This document shows positions 1 to 14,100 of a stretch of DNA of 64,000 bases, in pieces. The position numbers were made by a program, and so were the translations under genes. Position 1 is the first letter of the stretch. Every line of letters starts with the position of its first letter. The stretch spans positions 33,680 through 97,679 of the forward strand of contig JAPTJF010000221.1 in assembly GCA_029339195.1 (NCBI GenBank), given 5' to 3'. Origin of the DNA: Micractinium sp. NFX-FRZ (taxonomy: Eukaryota > Chlorophyta > Trebouxiophyceae > Chlorellales > Chlorellaceae). The notes beneath the pieces were generated by a model. That model saw only the letters and a list, made by a program, of their open reading frames with translations. It ran no database searches and had not been told where the DNA came from.

Positions 1-160
1 GCGGGTAGAAGATGATGAGCGTGATCAGCAGCAGCAGGACGAGGGACAGGGCCTGCGTGCGACTCGCGGTGCGGCGCTTCTTCAGAGGGGGGGAATAGAG
101 CACCGAGCCGGGAGCATCGCTGCCCAACTCCCCTGTGCCACTAGGCCGTCTCTGATACAT
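1..160 (-). CDS. 5' exon of an unidentified membrane-anchored protein (partial, runs off left edge)
   Basis: The ATG is at 160-158 and the frame stays open to base 1, giving 53 codons with no stop. The residues show a short polar Ser/Pro/Gly-rich N-terminus (about 1-26), a basic cluster LKKRRTASR at about 26-34, then a hydrophobic stretch rich in Leu, Val and Ile (LVLLLLITLIIF) near 40-51. A basic cytosolic tail followed by an uncleaved anchor is typical of type II Golgi/ER membrane proteins such as glycosyltransferases, but the catalytic part lies outside the window, so the family cannot be named. It is divergent from the L11 gene at 1099. The start is supported by being the first ATG giving this topology; no upstream in-frame alternative was needed. 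Confidence 0.6.
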   Translation of the reverse strand, partial: MYQRRPSGTGELGSDAPGSVLYSPPLKKRRTASRTQALSLVLLLLITLIIFYP

Positions 161-1098
161 GCTGGCTTAGCGGGCTGCAGACATCGCACCCCTGGCTGGT
201 TGTTGGGCCGGGCAATCAGCAAGCGGGCTCAGCAGGATGTATCGAGCCGTGGGGAATTGAGGGACGTGGCGTCAGGCGCAATCAAACAAGTCACCCCTGC
301 TGCGCCATGCTGCGCTGCCGCCGGCGCCATGCTGCGCTGCCGCCGCCATGCAAGGCTGCTGGGCAAGGAATTAAGCGTTCCTGGAGGCATTGCCAGCACT
401 TCCCTGCGATCAACTGTCGGTGTCCAACCACTCCAGGTCACGTATGGTGCACAAAACAAAGAGCAGCCTACACAGCCTCCCCCTCTGCGTGTGAGCTTTA
501 CGGGTGGTCATGCCGGCACCTCTACGTGCAAATCGACGCAGCACCGCACCTGGTTGACAACCCGCTGCTGAAAGGACACATGTTGCCTTTTCCTTGACTG
601 TGACAGCAGGGTGGAGGGCGCCACAAGCCAGTTGTCCTGAGGCATCAGGCGCCTCTTCGTGTCAAGCACGTGTAATGATGTGCCTTGCACACAGCAGTTG
701 CATACGCCCTTGCTGGTTCACAGGCATGCTTGATATCAGGAGTGCAGTTTGAAGATAGGAGGCGATGGGTGGCAGGAGCAGCTGGGGCAGCGGCAGCACG
801 GCCACAGGCGGCGGCAGCAACCACGGCGCTCCAGAGGCGGAAGGAACAAGAGTTCATCCAGTGACCTCCTGAGCTGCGCATCTGCTCTGAAGTACAGTAT
901 AATTGTCAAAGCAAGTCTATGAAGCCTTTTTACTGGCCTTGGCGGGAGTGTCCGGTTCTGCTCGAGGCGTGAGATGCATGATTTGCCCAGCCTCATCGGT
1001 CACTGGTGCCACCATGCATTCCGGCCGCCGTGCACCGAGTCGCAACGCCCCAACGCCGCCCTGTTTGTTAGCAAGGTCGCTGCGCTAGCAAACACACC
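161..1098. promoter_or_regulatory. Divergent intergenic region between the left-edge gene and plastid L11
   Basis: No gene could be supported in this 938-bp stretch. It should hold the two 5' UTRs and promoters of the divergently transcribed neighbours. A 22-bp direct repeat occurs back to back at 302-323 and 324-345. The small ORFs on both strands overlap each other and have no recognisable domain. The segment is less GC-rich than the neighbouring coding DNA. Confidence 0.4.
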
Positions 1099-2977
<1,879 letters not shown>

Positions 2978-3674
2978 GTGGTGCTGACCTGGCACCGATG
3001 CTGAGCTAACAGCCATGCCACACCAGCGGGCTGCAGTCAGTGCCGTGTCAGCATGCAGGCCCCGTGCTTCTTGAAGCGGCGGGGGGGAAGGCGGCGCCGG
3101 CCTTTCAGAGTACCACGCGTCGGCGGCGTCCCGAACCCCCGCCTCCCCACAAGTTTGTTTTTCCGCAACGCACCTTCATCGCTTTTCTCCGCCTCTCAGA
3201 ACCCGTCCCTGGCTGTAATATCGACAGCTCCCCTGTTGGCTGGCACAACCAGTGGGGGAGCCGCCCCCAGGTGGAGGGGGGGCCTGGCGGCTGCTCCAAG
3301 CAGCCATGCTGTTCAATGCGCCCCTCCCACCTGCGGTGCATGCCCGGTTTGCACGTGCATGGTGTGTGCTGACGGAACCCCGCACTGTCATTGAGGGCAG
3401 AGCTGCTTGACGCAGGTTGAGACAAGCTGCTGCGTGGCGTGGCGGCGTGTGCACATGCTGTGCCGCTGTGACGCTGGCGGGGACTGCAGCTTTTGCCGCC
3501 TGCATGTCGATGTCCCGCATCGCCGCCGCATTTGCGACATCCACAAACCCCCAGCCTGTTCCTCCCCTTCAGCAGCAGCCAGCACTCTTCCCTAGCCGGC
3601 GTGATTGATCTCCTCCGCTGGCTTTCCCAGCCTGTCCTTGGCGCTTGAAGACTCGCATATAGCAGCTCGCCGCC
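2978..3674. other. Intergenic: L11 3' UTR and LSm5 5' region
   Basis: No coding feature seen. A TGTAA poly(A) signal for L11 lies at 3214-3218, about 240 bp after the stop. The remainder should include the LSm5 promoter and leader. Overlapping ORFs here on both strands have no recognisable motif. Confidence 0.4.
3214..3218 (+). terminator. Poly(A) signal TGTAA of the L11 gene
   Basis: TGTAA is the usual green-algal polyadenylation signal. This is the first match after the L11 stop at 2977. The motif is seen directly; its use is inferred. Confidence 0.4.
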
Positions 3675-4627
3675 ATGCTTGCGCCCAAGAAGCAGCAGCT
3701 GCAGAACAACCCCTCGCAAATCCTGCCTAGCGAGCTTATAGACCGCTGCATCGGCAGCAAAGTGTGGATCATCATGCGGGGGGACAAGGAGCTGGAGGGC
3801 ACGCTCAGGCGAGTGCGGTGATGGTGGGGCAGGCGGCCGGCGACGGCTGGGCAGGCGGGCGGGGCAGGCGGACAGGGCCGGAGCAGCTGTGTCGCCGAAG
3901 TCTGTGTGCTCACGGCCAGTCTGACTTGTCGCCTGCCTAGCAGTGCATGTGGATTGCGACTAGAGGTGTACCAGCTGTGTGCCACCTGCCAGCACCTTGC
4001 CCGCCCCTGCCGCTGCACCCTCTCCCGCCGTGCCCCTCGCCTGAGCTGCCCCCGTCACGCCGCCCTGCCCTGCCCCTGCTGTTACATTACATCACAAATG
4101 TGCAGAGGGTTTGACGTGTTTGTGAACATGGTGCTGGAGGATGTGACAGAGTACGAGATCACGCCAGAGGGCAAGAAGGTGGGTGCTGCATGTCGATCAG
4201 GCATGGAATCAGGGGCGGGCCGCACCCAGCCTGGCTGGTATGTGGCATGGGCTGCGGCCCGACCCTGTGCATCGGCGTTGTGCACCGAAGCAGGCAGCCT
4301 GCACTTAGCGCTTTGTTCAACAATGCACATATGCATGTGCCCAGCAGCTACCCGCACACAGCGCTGCCCTTCTTTCGGTGCTCATGCCCTGTCCTGCCGC
4401 CGCCCCACCACCTGTCGTTGCCGCCCGCTGCAGCTGCTTCGCTGGTGCCAGCATGCCCGCCCTGTCCTGCCTGCTCACGCTCTGCTCTGCACCTCCAACG
4501 CCTGCCCCTGCTGCCCCACCTCTCTGGCCGCGCTGCCGCGCAGGAGACACACCTGCAGACCATCCTGCTGAATGGCAACAACATTGCGGTGCTGGTGCCC
4601 GGCGGCAAGCCCACTGATGAGGCATGA
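3675..4627 (+). CDS. LSM5: U6 snRNA-associated Sm-like protein LSm5
   Basis: Exons 3675-3808, 4106-4178 and 4544-4627 encode 96 aa, a normal LSm5 length. The Sm1 motif spans about residues 20-60 ([20 protein letters not shown], then [20 protein letters not shown]) and Sm2 is [15 protein letters not shown] near the C-terminus. LSm5 is part of the LSm2-8 ring that binds the U6 snRNA 3' end in the nucleus and of the LSm1-7 ring in cytoplasmic mRNA decay. Intron 1 must use a GC donor: the exon ends at 3808 with CTCAG and the intron begins GCGAGT. The nearest GT (3813) would give an immediate stop after joining. Intron 2 is GT-AG. The ATG at 3675 is preceded by GCC and matches the family N-terminus. 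Confidence 0.95.
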
Positions 4628-4783
4628 CGTGATGCACGCACGGGAAGACTCTGTGCTGTGCGCCCTGTTTCCAGCCCCGCCTGGCCTCTCCATGCTTCCT
4701 GACTCCCCAACCCTTGACTCCCCACTGTTTCTTGCTTCCCTGCTATCACTGCTGCCTGCTACTGCTGCTCCACACGGCACCTC

Positions 4784-4788
4784 TGTAA
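4784..4788 (+). terminator. Poly(A) signal TGTAA of LSm5
   Basis: First TGTAA after the LSm5 stop, 157 bp downstream. The motif is seen; its function is inferred from green-algal usage. Confidence 0.4.
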
Positions 4789-5050
4789 GCTCTGCCGGTC
4801 AAAAGCACAGGGGTGGCAACAGGAAAGGGCACAAGGGCATGGGCTGGCTTGGTATGTTCAATCACGCCATCAGCAATGCAGTGCTGCAGATTCACAGCAT
4901 GCACAAGCTGACAAGCAGGAAGTACAACAGCCCCAGCAGCACCCGCCACACAGCGCCTTCCCCAGCGGGGCGGCGCCGAGGCAGCAGTGCCGCCTCTTCC
5001 TGCCGCATCACTCCGGGTGCATCGATCGTTGCGACTTGAATGGTTGTGAT

Positions 5051-5056
5051 TATATA
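5051..5056 (+). promoter_or_regulatory. TATA-like element upstream of TRAPPC9
   Basis: TATATA stands out in this GC-rich sequence and lies 132 bp before the chosen ATG at 5188. The transcription start is unknown, so this is only a candidate. Confidence 0.25.
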
Positions 5057-5187
5057 GGACTCAAAGGCAGCCGTCGCCTTTCAAAGGACAGCCGCACCGT
5101 CGGGCTGATCGCCGCGGCTGTTGCTGCAGGTGTTGCCGTCCCATCAGAAGCTCATCTCAATGCTCTGATCACTACCGAGAGGTCCAG

Positions 5188-8100
5188 ATGCAGCACGCGG
5201 GCCACCCCGTCACCCGGACGATCGAGCCGGGCCTGACGGTCTTTTCCGCGGCGGAAATTCGAGTGGTGCGCACTGAAGCACTGGGGCAGCGCCTGTGATG
5301 CACTAGGGTCCCGCTTTGCAGGCGCAGCGGCCGCTGCGGGGCTGCGCCCTCCCCGCCCGCCACCCGCCCGCCCACCCGCCGCCGCCGCCCACTGTGCATC
5401 CTCTGCAGGTGCTGCTGCCTGTGGGCGAGGCGCCAGAGGCCGCCTTCCAGCGCTACGCCTCGCTCATTGTGCAGCACCGCCAGGTGGAGCTGAACAATGT
5501 GCGCTCCTTCTACAAGGAGGCCCAAAAGAGCCCCTTCAAGTTCTTCCCCTGGAAGACCGGCAACATGCACTTCAAGTTCCTGCCGGTCAGTCAGTTGATC
5601 AGCCAACCGGTCCACCGGTGCTTACCGGGTGCTTTGTGCTGCTGGTGTGATGCTGGGTGCCGGACGCCCTAACTGCACTTTGAGTTCATGCCGGTCAGTT
5701 GGCCAACCAGCAAGTCAGCTGGGTGCTGGCCTCCATGCTGCTTGGCGCTTGCTGCAGGCAATGCTCTTCATGTTGTTGTCATCCGGTGGTGGTTGGGATG
5801 CTGGGTGCTGCATGTGCAGGTAGGTGGACGGCACTCCCAGCTGCACAGCCGCAACGAGCTAAGCTACCCCCGCTTTGCCCGCTGTGCCTGCTGCAGGAGG
5901 AGCTGGCGCTGCAGCCGGGCCCGCTGACGCCGCTGCACAACCACCGGCGGGTGCTGGGCGTGATTGGGGTGATGCACTGCCCCAACGTGGAGGACGTGAG
6001 CAAGGCGTACGCGCAGTTTGAGCAGCGCTGCAAGTGAGTGGTTGAGAGAGAAGGGTCATTGGTGATTGAGAGGACGCGCTGCCCCCATGAGTGTTAGCAA
6101 AGCGTATGCACAGTGTCAGCAATGCTGCACGCAAGGGAGGGGTTAGGCAGCGCTGCAAGTAAGTGTGATGGTGAGGTGGGCAGTGCTGCAAGTAAGTGTG
6201 GGAGTGGTGGGAGTTGGCGATGTTGGGCAGCGGTCCTCCGTGCTTTGTGGTGTGTCCCGCCCCACACACCTCCTTCTCCCCACACCGCCCTCCCCGGCCT
6301 TGCAGGGCCTTCCCCGACGCCTTCACCGTGCGCTGCTTTGCGTTTGAGCCCAGCGACGAACAGATACAGGAGGACCGCAAGGGGCAGCGCAACTTCATCA
6401 TGTTCCCGCCAGGTGGGTGCTACTGCAGTTGTTATGCAGTGAGAATGGCGTGTGTGATGACGTGCGGTGAGGCACGTGGTGTGCAGCAGAGGCCACCCCT
6501 CACCCTGCACAATGTAACGTCGCATCAAATTCCATCCTCATCTGTCTCCATCCTCCTCCTTCTGTAACATGAGGGGGACTGCAGCTGGGCATGCATGCTT
6601 AGATGGTGATGCGCAACTTTGCTGCCCGTCGCACCCTTTAAGTCACAACCTTCCCATCTTCACTGTCCCCTGCCTCTGTGTTCTCCTTGTTCCCCCCTCT
6701 GCAGGCGACGGCGAGCAGCTGGACAACCACGCCGAGGTGGTGATGCACGACTTTGCTGCCTGCCTGCTGGCGGAGCTGGAGCGGTGGATGCTCAACGCAT
6801 CGCCCGCAATGGTGGAGCTGGCCACGCTGGTGAGGCTGCCCTGCTCTCTTCCCCTGGTCCCGCTTTAAGTTACGCTGTTGTTTTGTCAGCACTGGGTGGC
6901 CGCAAAGGTGGAGCTGGCCACGCTGGTGAGGTTGCCTGCTCTCTTCCCNNNNNNNNNNNNNNNNNNNNNNNNNNNNNNNNNNNNNNNNNNNNNNNNNNNN
7001 NNNNNNNNNNNNNNNNNNNNNNNNNNNNNNNNNNNNNNNNNNNNNNNNCTGGTCCCGCTTTGAGTTAAGCTGCTGTTTTGTCAGCACTGGGTGGCCGCAA
7101 AGGTGGAGCTGGCCACGCTGGTGAGGTTGCCGTGCTCTCTTCCCCTGGTCCCGCTTTGAGTTAAGCTGCTGTTTTGTCAGCACTGGGTGGCCGCAAAGGT
7201 GGAGCTGGCCACGCTGGTGAGCCTCCCCTCTGTACCTCTGTTGCGTACTTCCCCTTTGAGTTATATTGTTGCTTTGCCAGCACGGAATGGGAGGCTGCCT
7301 GCTATGGTGCAGCTGGCCACGCTGGTAGTTGGCGCAGGAGAGGGTGTGCGCTGTGCTGTGCCATGCTGGCACCACGTCACCGCCCCGCCACGTCATCGCC
7401 CTGCAGGTTGACTCCCCCGAGTTCCTGGGCTCCTCGGGAGCGCTGGAGGCGGTACAAACGCGCCTGTACAGCGACGAGGTGCGCTGCCATGGCAGTGGGC
7501 GTGGAGGGCGGGGGTCTGGCGGCAGACGGAACGTGGTGGAACATGGCTATGCAGCATTCTGGTGTGCTTTGGTGGCCGGGCATGGAAACGGGCAGGTAGC
7601 AAGCATGTTGCCGGTGTGGCAGGTGCCCCGCGGCGAGGTGTGGCGTGGCATATGGGTGGGCACTGCTCCTCACCCTGCCTTCCCTTCCCTGAGGCAGCAT
7701 GGCGGCCGCAGGCGGCAATGCGAGGTCATGGCCTGCTGGCACCCCTCCCAATCCACCCACCACCCCTCACCCATTTGTCCTTCTCTTCATCCACCCAGCA
7801 GGAGCTCAAAACCAAGAAGCGGTACGGGCGGCTGCAGAAGGCGATGGGGGACCACTGCCTGCTGGCGGGGTCGCCGGCGGACGCGCAGGACCACTACTCC
7901 ACAGGTGGGCGGTGCGGGGATCACCACAGAGACAGAGGTTAGGGGAGGGATGGGGATCACACTAAAGCTGGGGATTATCATGGGGATGGGGATCACAGTT
8001 GGGGATGACCAAACTCAGCAGGTGGGCGGTGCTGTGATGACAGCTTGCCAAGCAGCTGACACAGCCAGTTGAGTTTTCAGTTGCACCAATCACGCTGGCA

Positions 8101-11100
8101 GCGCCTGTACTCATAAGCAAGAAGTCAAGCTCTCATCACATCGCTGCGTCGACTGCCTTTCCTCCCTGCTGCTGTGCAGCGGTGGAGCTGGGGCGGTCCA
8201 CCCAGGACTGGGTGTACCTGGGGGCAGCCCTGGAGGGGTATGCAGCCGCCAAGGTGCTCAGTGCAGCCATCACCCACGGCGCCTTTGCCATCAACCAGAG
8301 CAGGTGTGTGGCAGAGAGGGGTGGAAAGTGGAGAGGAAGGGGAGCACCGGGTGTGTGCTGCTGCTGCCAGCATGCTCAGCGCAGCGAGCACGCACGAGGG
8401 CAGGGGTGGAAGGGGACTAGCTGGGAGGTGGGCTGCTGCCAAGGCTCTCAGCGCCGGCCACTGCTCTCGGTGCTAGAAGGGTTGCGTTGCATGGCAGCGG
8501 CAGGGGCGAGGGGTGTGGTGATGCGACGGGCGGTCCCGGCTGCCGGTTGCTACCTGGCATTTGCTCGTCTGTCTATCTATTGTGCTAGTTTCATTGAGGA
8601 GCAATGCCGCACGCCTTGGCGGGCGTCAAGTACCTTGAGTTACGCCCCTTTGTGTGTTGCCTCCCCATGTCTACTTGCATTTGCAGCGTGTTCAATGACG
8701 AGGAGCAGTGGCGCACGCCGCGCAAGGGCGGCGCCGACGACGCCAAATCGGACGGCAGCCAGCTGTCAGGTGGGGTGGGCTGGCTGCCTGGCTGCAGGGA
8801 TGGGAACAGCAAGCAAGGGGAGTTGTTGCCTGCTGGCTCCTCTGCGGCCCTGCCCCTGACGCCCCACGCCACCCCATGCCCGCCCACCCCGCGCCCCCGC
8901 CTCACGCACGCCCCGCACCACCCACCCCGCTCTTAGCATCTCCCCGGCCAAGGCATCACGCACCAGCAGCGCATGGTTGAGGCACCCATTTGCGGGCGTC
9001 ACTCTCGGGAGACTCGCCCCATCTCATGAACCCCCTTCTCTCCCAACCCCTCTCCCTCCTGCAGACGCGTCGCGCGCCAGCAGCGCCTTTGGAGGCACCC
9101 AGTTCTGGGCCGCCCTGCGGGGGGTGGCCAGCCTGGAGGGGGAGGTGCGGGCGCTGTTCACCGAGGCCAAGGCGCACCTGAGGAGGAAGGGGGGGCAGTC
9201 GCTGCTGGTGGAGAGCGACTTGAAGCTGGCTCGATTCCTGGCGGGGCTTCACGTGAGTGTGTCGGGGCATGACGTGGCAGCGTGTGTGTGTGTCATGAGC
9301 GAGGGAGGGGAGGAGCCATGGGTGCCAGAGGCGGTAGGTAGGACACGTGAGCGCACGGGGCACAGCGCGGCAATGTGCTGAGCGAGGGAGGGGAGGAGCC
9401 ATGCGCGCCAGAGGCGGGCCGCTGCGGCTGGTGGAGAGCGAGCGGCTGTCAGCTGGCCCGCTGTCCCGGCGGGGCCTGCGCATCGTGAGTTGAGGGTGTG
9501 GGATGATGTGGGTGGAGATACGAGGGCAGCAGTGGCCGCTGGCGGCGCACACCCCTGCAACGTGCACCACAATGCCTTGCCCCGACATTTGCAGAGCATC
9601 CTGGCGCGGCGGGAGGTGTCTGAGATTGTGAGCGGGCTGCAGCTGGCGGCGGAGGTGCTGCCCCTGCCTGAGGACCGGCTTCTGACGTTTGTAGAGGGGG
9701 CGCAGGTGGGCTGGGTTGGGCTGACTGGGTGGGTGGGCGGGTGGTGTGCACGCATGTGTGCGGGTGGAGAGCGAGTGTGTGGGAGGGAGCAAAGGCCGAT
9801 GTGGACGGAGCTCATTATGTGGATGGTGCGATGCCTCCCGCCTCCCGCCTAACTCTGCCTCACTGCTTGCCTCTCGCCCTTGCCTGCCCCTGCTGCCTGC
9901 CCGCTGCGCTGCGCAGGTGCTGGGCCTGGTTGGGTCGGTGCGTAAGCGGGTGCTGCTGCTGTGGCAGGCGGTGGAGCTCAGCAAGTACCTAGGCTTCCCC
10001 AACACACGCACGCTGGATGTGGCACGGTGAGCGCCCGCGCAGGGCAGAGTCCCATCATCCAGGGTCACTGGCGGCAGTAGCAGCCCCCCCGCTGGGCCTG
10101 GCTGCATGGCCTGGCTGGGCTGCTGTAGTGCCCGACCCCTGTATGCTGTGCAACCTCCTATCCTTTGACTCCCAGCTGCTCAAGCACCTGCCCCATTCCA
10201 CACTGCTGTCGCGCTGGTGTCTCATGCATTCCTCACCGCGGGCTATCTCCCCCTCACTGCATGCTGTCTCTCTCTCCGATCTTCATTTGCAGCAAAGCCC
10301 TGGAGCCCCCCGACGACCCGCGGGAGCCGGACAGCGAGGCGGACATCTGGGCCAAGGGGCGGCCGCTGGCGCAGAGCGCGGTGCCACGCTCCTGGCCGCA
10401 GGTGGGGGAGGGCGGGGGCAGCTCAGGAGGGGGGCCGGGCCGGTGGAGCCAGGCTGAGCAAGCAGCTGGGATGCCAGGCTACTCGGACCAATCCATCAAG
10501 TCGCACAACAGCAGCACGAACACCAGCGGCAACAGCAGCCGTGCTTCGGCATGTACCCCTGCTGATAGCGAGAGAATGGCAGTTCAACTCTGTGATCCAC
10601 CAATCTATATGCAGGTCCGTGCCGGCTGCCTGGAGGCGGTGCTGGGCCTGGCCATCTACGCCAAGCACCACGCTGACGTGTGGGATGCGGCTGCTGCGCT
10701 GCTGCGCGACCACAGCGGGGAGCTGAGCGGGCACCGCATGCAGAGCCTGCTGGAGAACCTGCTGGCAGCGGCGTCCCAGATGGCGGCCGCCGACAGGTGG
10801 GTGTATTTCATTGAAGCGGGACGCGGGTAGGAGGAGGGAGGGCAGCGGGCACGCAGTGTGTGATGGATGACAGGCGGCCGGTGGGCAGTGCATGGGCAAA
10901 GCAGCTGGGGCATGGTTGCCAGCAAAAGGTGCATGTTTCAATTAGTCAGCGGTCAGCAGGGGTGTGCAGAAGCCCGTGCTCTTTGTGCTGCACTTTCCGC
11001 TATTTCTGAGTGCGTGGGATATTGCGCCGACAGGCGGTGGGCAGCTGGCGCACAGCGGCCAATGGCCTGCAATCCACCCTCGCTCTGCCGGCCTTCCCTC

Positions 11101-14100
11101 ACCCGCCACACTTGCCCCCCCCGCATCGCTGCCCTGCCCTGTTATCGCCCACAGGAGCCGGCCCGGCCCGGGGCCCCCGCCCCTGCTCTTCTTCCTGTCA
11201 CCACGCCAGCCGGCGCTGCCACAGCGGCCGGTGCGGTTCACCATAGGTCTGCGCCAGGCTGGCGGCGCCAACGGAGCGCTGGCAGGGCGCCAGGGCAGCG
11301 GGCCCTTCCTCTATGACCCATTCAGCGCCAAGCGGGAGCTGGTAGGCGGAGGCTGGGCTGCAGGGGGGCTGCTGCCGCACAGCAGATCTGAGCTTTGCGT
11401 GCAAGGTAGAGAGTCTTTGCCAACCTGCCAGTGCTGCGATGCTGGTGTGTGAATGCGAGGACTGTGCTATACTGGCGTCACTGGCTGGCCAGCCACCACA
11501 GCACCTGGGAGCCCATTTGCCGCCTCTGCGTCCCCGTGCCCGCCTCTCATGACGTCCCTTCACCCCGCATTTGCTGCTTGCGCTTCCGCCCTCAGGCTGC
11601 CGCGGCCAAGAGCCAGGCTGTGGTGGATGCGGGGCCGGTGCAGTGGGTGTGCGGCGACGTGGCAAGCGTGGAGGTGGAAGTGAGCAACCCCTCGGCGGTG
11701 GGCATGCGGGTGAGTGCCGGCGCCTGGCCCCCTGCGGGCTGCTGTGCTGCTGCGCCAGCTGGTCATCTGGTCATCAGGGGCTGCGGCTGCTGCTGCGGCG
11801 ACGGCGGCGGCGGTGGCAGCCGGGCACGCAAGCAAACAAAGCGACAGGTTGGAGGCAGCTGGGCAGCTGCACCGCAGAGGCCAGCCTGTCTGTGCGCTTG
11901 CAGCGGGGTGCCTGCCACCTGCCGTTGGTGCAGCGGCTGCGCCCTGTCACCTCGCCTGCTCATCACTCTGCTTGCCACTTGCGGCCTGACTCATGTCGCA
12001 CCGCCGGTTGAGTATGACACTTTATGATTCAAGTGGCACAATGAACACTTTGTTTCTTCCCCTGCAGATTGACAAGATGGTGCTGGAGGCGACGTACCTG
12101 GGCGACGCCAGCATGGCGCCCAAGGAGTACATGACCATCACGTCATCCACGCAGGTACTGCTGGGACCTGCGGTACCGCATGCACACGGAGAATCAGAGC
12201 AAACGCCGCGTTCTTTTTTGTCGTTTCCGGGCAGCTTTGTGACGTAGCGATATGCGCCCCATGCCCTGCAGGCTGCTTGGAAGCCCAAACCTGTGAGCCT
12301 CAACATCCCCGCCAACACCAAGCCCGTGCGCATCGTGCTGGAGGGGACGCCGCTGCTCAAGGGCATGCTCGTGCTCACGGGGTGCAGGTGCGCAAGGGGG
12401 GCAGGGCATGGCAGAGTGGGACAAGGTGGGGCCGTGTGATGGGCGGTTGACCCCCTACAGGGAGCAGCTTCTGTGCAGCAGGTGTCTGGCGAGTCGGAGG
12501 AGAGGATGAGCTTGCCTGGGGAGGCAGCGGGCTGCACAGTGTTGCTCAGCTGCCAGGGCCCAGGTGTGCTGCGCGCCCCACAAATACAGCTAAACTCTCG
12601 TTCTGACTTGGGTCCCCACCCCCGTCAATTCCATGGCCTCCACCGCCTCACAGTGACGCTAGTATGGCCCTCACCCTACGGTTCCCACCCGGCCTGCAGG
12701 CTGACTGCCTTTGGGGGCGTGAGCTGGTTCCAGCCCTGGAGCCAACACCCGCCCAGCATGGCCCGCCAGCTGGCATACTCGACACGCCGCGACGGCAGTG
12801 GCGCCGGGGAGGGGGCGGCGGCGGCAGGGGGCGGCGGCGGCGGCGCCGCCGTCAGCAGCAGCGGGGATGCCACGGCGGCACCAGAGGCGAGAGTGGTGGT
12901 GGTTGAACCTCTGCCGCTGGTGCAGCTGAGCCTGCAGGCGGCAGGCGGGCGGGGCGGGGGCCAGCAGGAGCTTTCGGATGGCCTGGGCCTGCTGCCGGCG
13001 CCTGGCGGCTCCGCGGCAGCAGAGGGCAGCCACGCGGCGAAAGAGGCGGGCACGGCGCCCCGCGCGCTGCGCCTGCTGCAGGGGCAGGTGTACGCGGCAC
13101 AGCTGACCGTGACCAATGCCAGCAAAGTGCCGCTGGGCTGGGCCAGCGTGAACGTGCGGTGAGTTGCTGGTGGCGGCGGCAAGCACGTGGGGTTAAGGCA
13201 TGGCCCAACAAGGCTGTGAGGTGGCGTGGCAGCAAGGCGCACCTGCTGCTGCCGGCACCGATGGTTGTGCTGTGCTGTGCTGTGCTGTGCTGCAAAGGCC
13301 GCCTGCCCTGCCCTGTCGCCAACCCGCCTGCCTGCCTGGTGCCCGCCGGCTTGCCCCGCCTCAGCCCCGCCTGCCGGGCCCTTTCTCTCACACCCCTCCC
13401 TCCCTGCTCCCCTGTGCTCTCCACACCTCCTGGCCGTGCCCGTCACAGGCACAAGGAGCAGCGCAGCCGAGTGACGGTAGCGGTGGATGGTGCGGCGCTC
13501 CTGGCCCACATGCCGCTGGCAGCGGGGCAGTCCTGCAGCGTGCCCCTCACCATCGCCACCTCCGTGCGGGCCACTCATGCGGCAGAGGAAGTGTTTGTTG
13601 CAGACATCTGTTTAGAGTGTGTGAGCCTGGATGCAGCGCAGCCGCTGCTGGCAGGCGACCGCAGCCCCGGCGGCAGCAGCAGCAGCGGCGCCAGCACGCA
13701 GACCGTGCTTGGGCGGCACGCAGTGCTTCCGCTGCAGGTGCACGTGCAGCCGTCGGTGCAGGTGTCACAGGTCGGCTTCCGAAACATCTACCTGCCGGCG
13801 GAGCAGCCACCTGCAGCAGCGGCAGACAGCAGCAGCAGCAGCGGCGGCGGCGGCAGCAGCAGCACCAGCAGCGGCACGTTTGAGCGGCGGTGTGTGATGG
13901 AGGTGTCTGTAGCCAACCGAGGGCGCTGGCCGCTTCAGGTGCGCTGCCTTGTGGATTACAGCTGCGGGCGCCTCACGTGCAACTGCCTGCATGTCGGGTT
14001 GCTTTACGCCTGCTTCGCCTGCCTGCCTGTTCCGTCACATAGCATGCAGTGTTGTCCTTGGAGGCATGCTGGAGTGAATCCGGCGCCAGCCTAGCGCAGG

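Larger units (their letters stand above)
4628..5187. other. Intergenic: LSm5 3' UTR and TRAPPC9 promoter
   Basis: A TGTAA at 4784-4788 is a candidate LSm5 poly(A) signal. TATATA at 5051-5056, about 130 bp upstream of the TRAPPC9 ATG, is a possible TATA-like element. No gene could be supported. Confidence 0.35.

Noticed and set aside
8956..10107. 383-codon minus-strand ORF inside TRAPPC9
   Set aside because: It crosses several well-supported TRAPPC9 introns and exons, has Pro/His/Arg-rich random composition and no motif. It is a GC-rich shadow.
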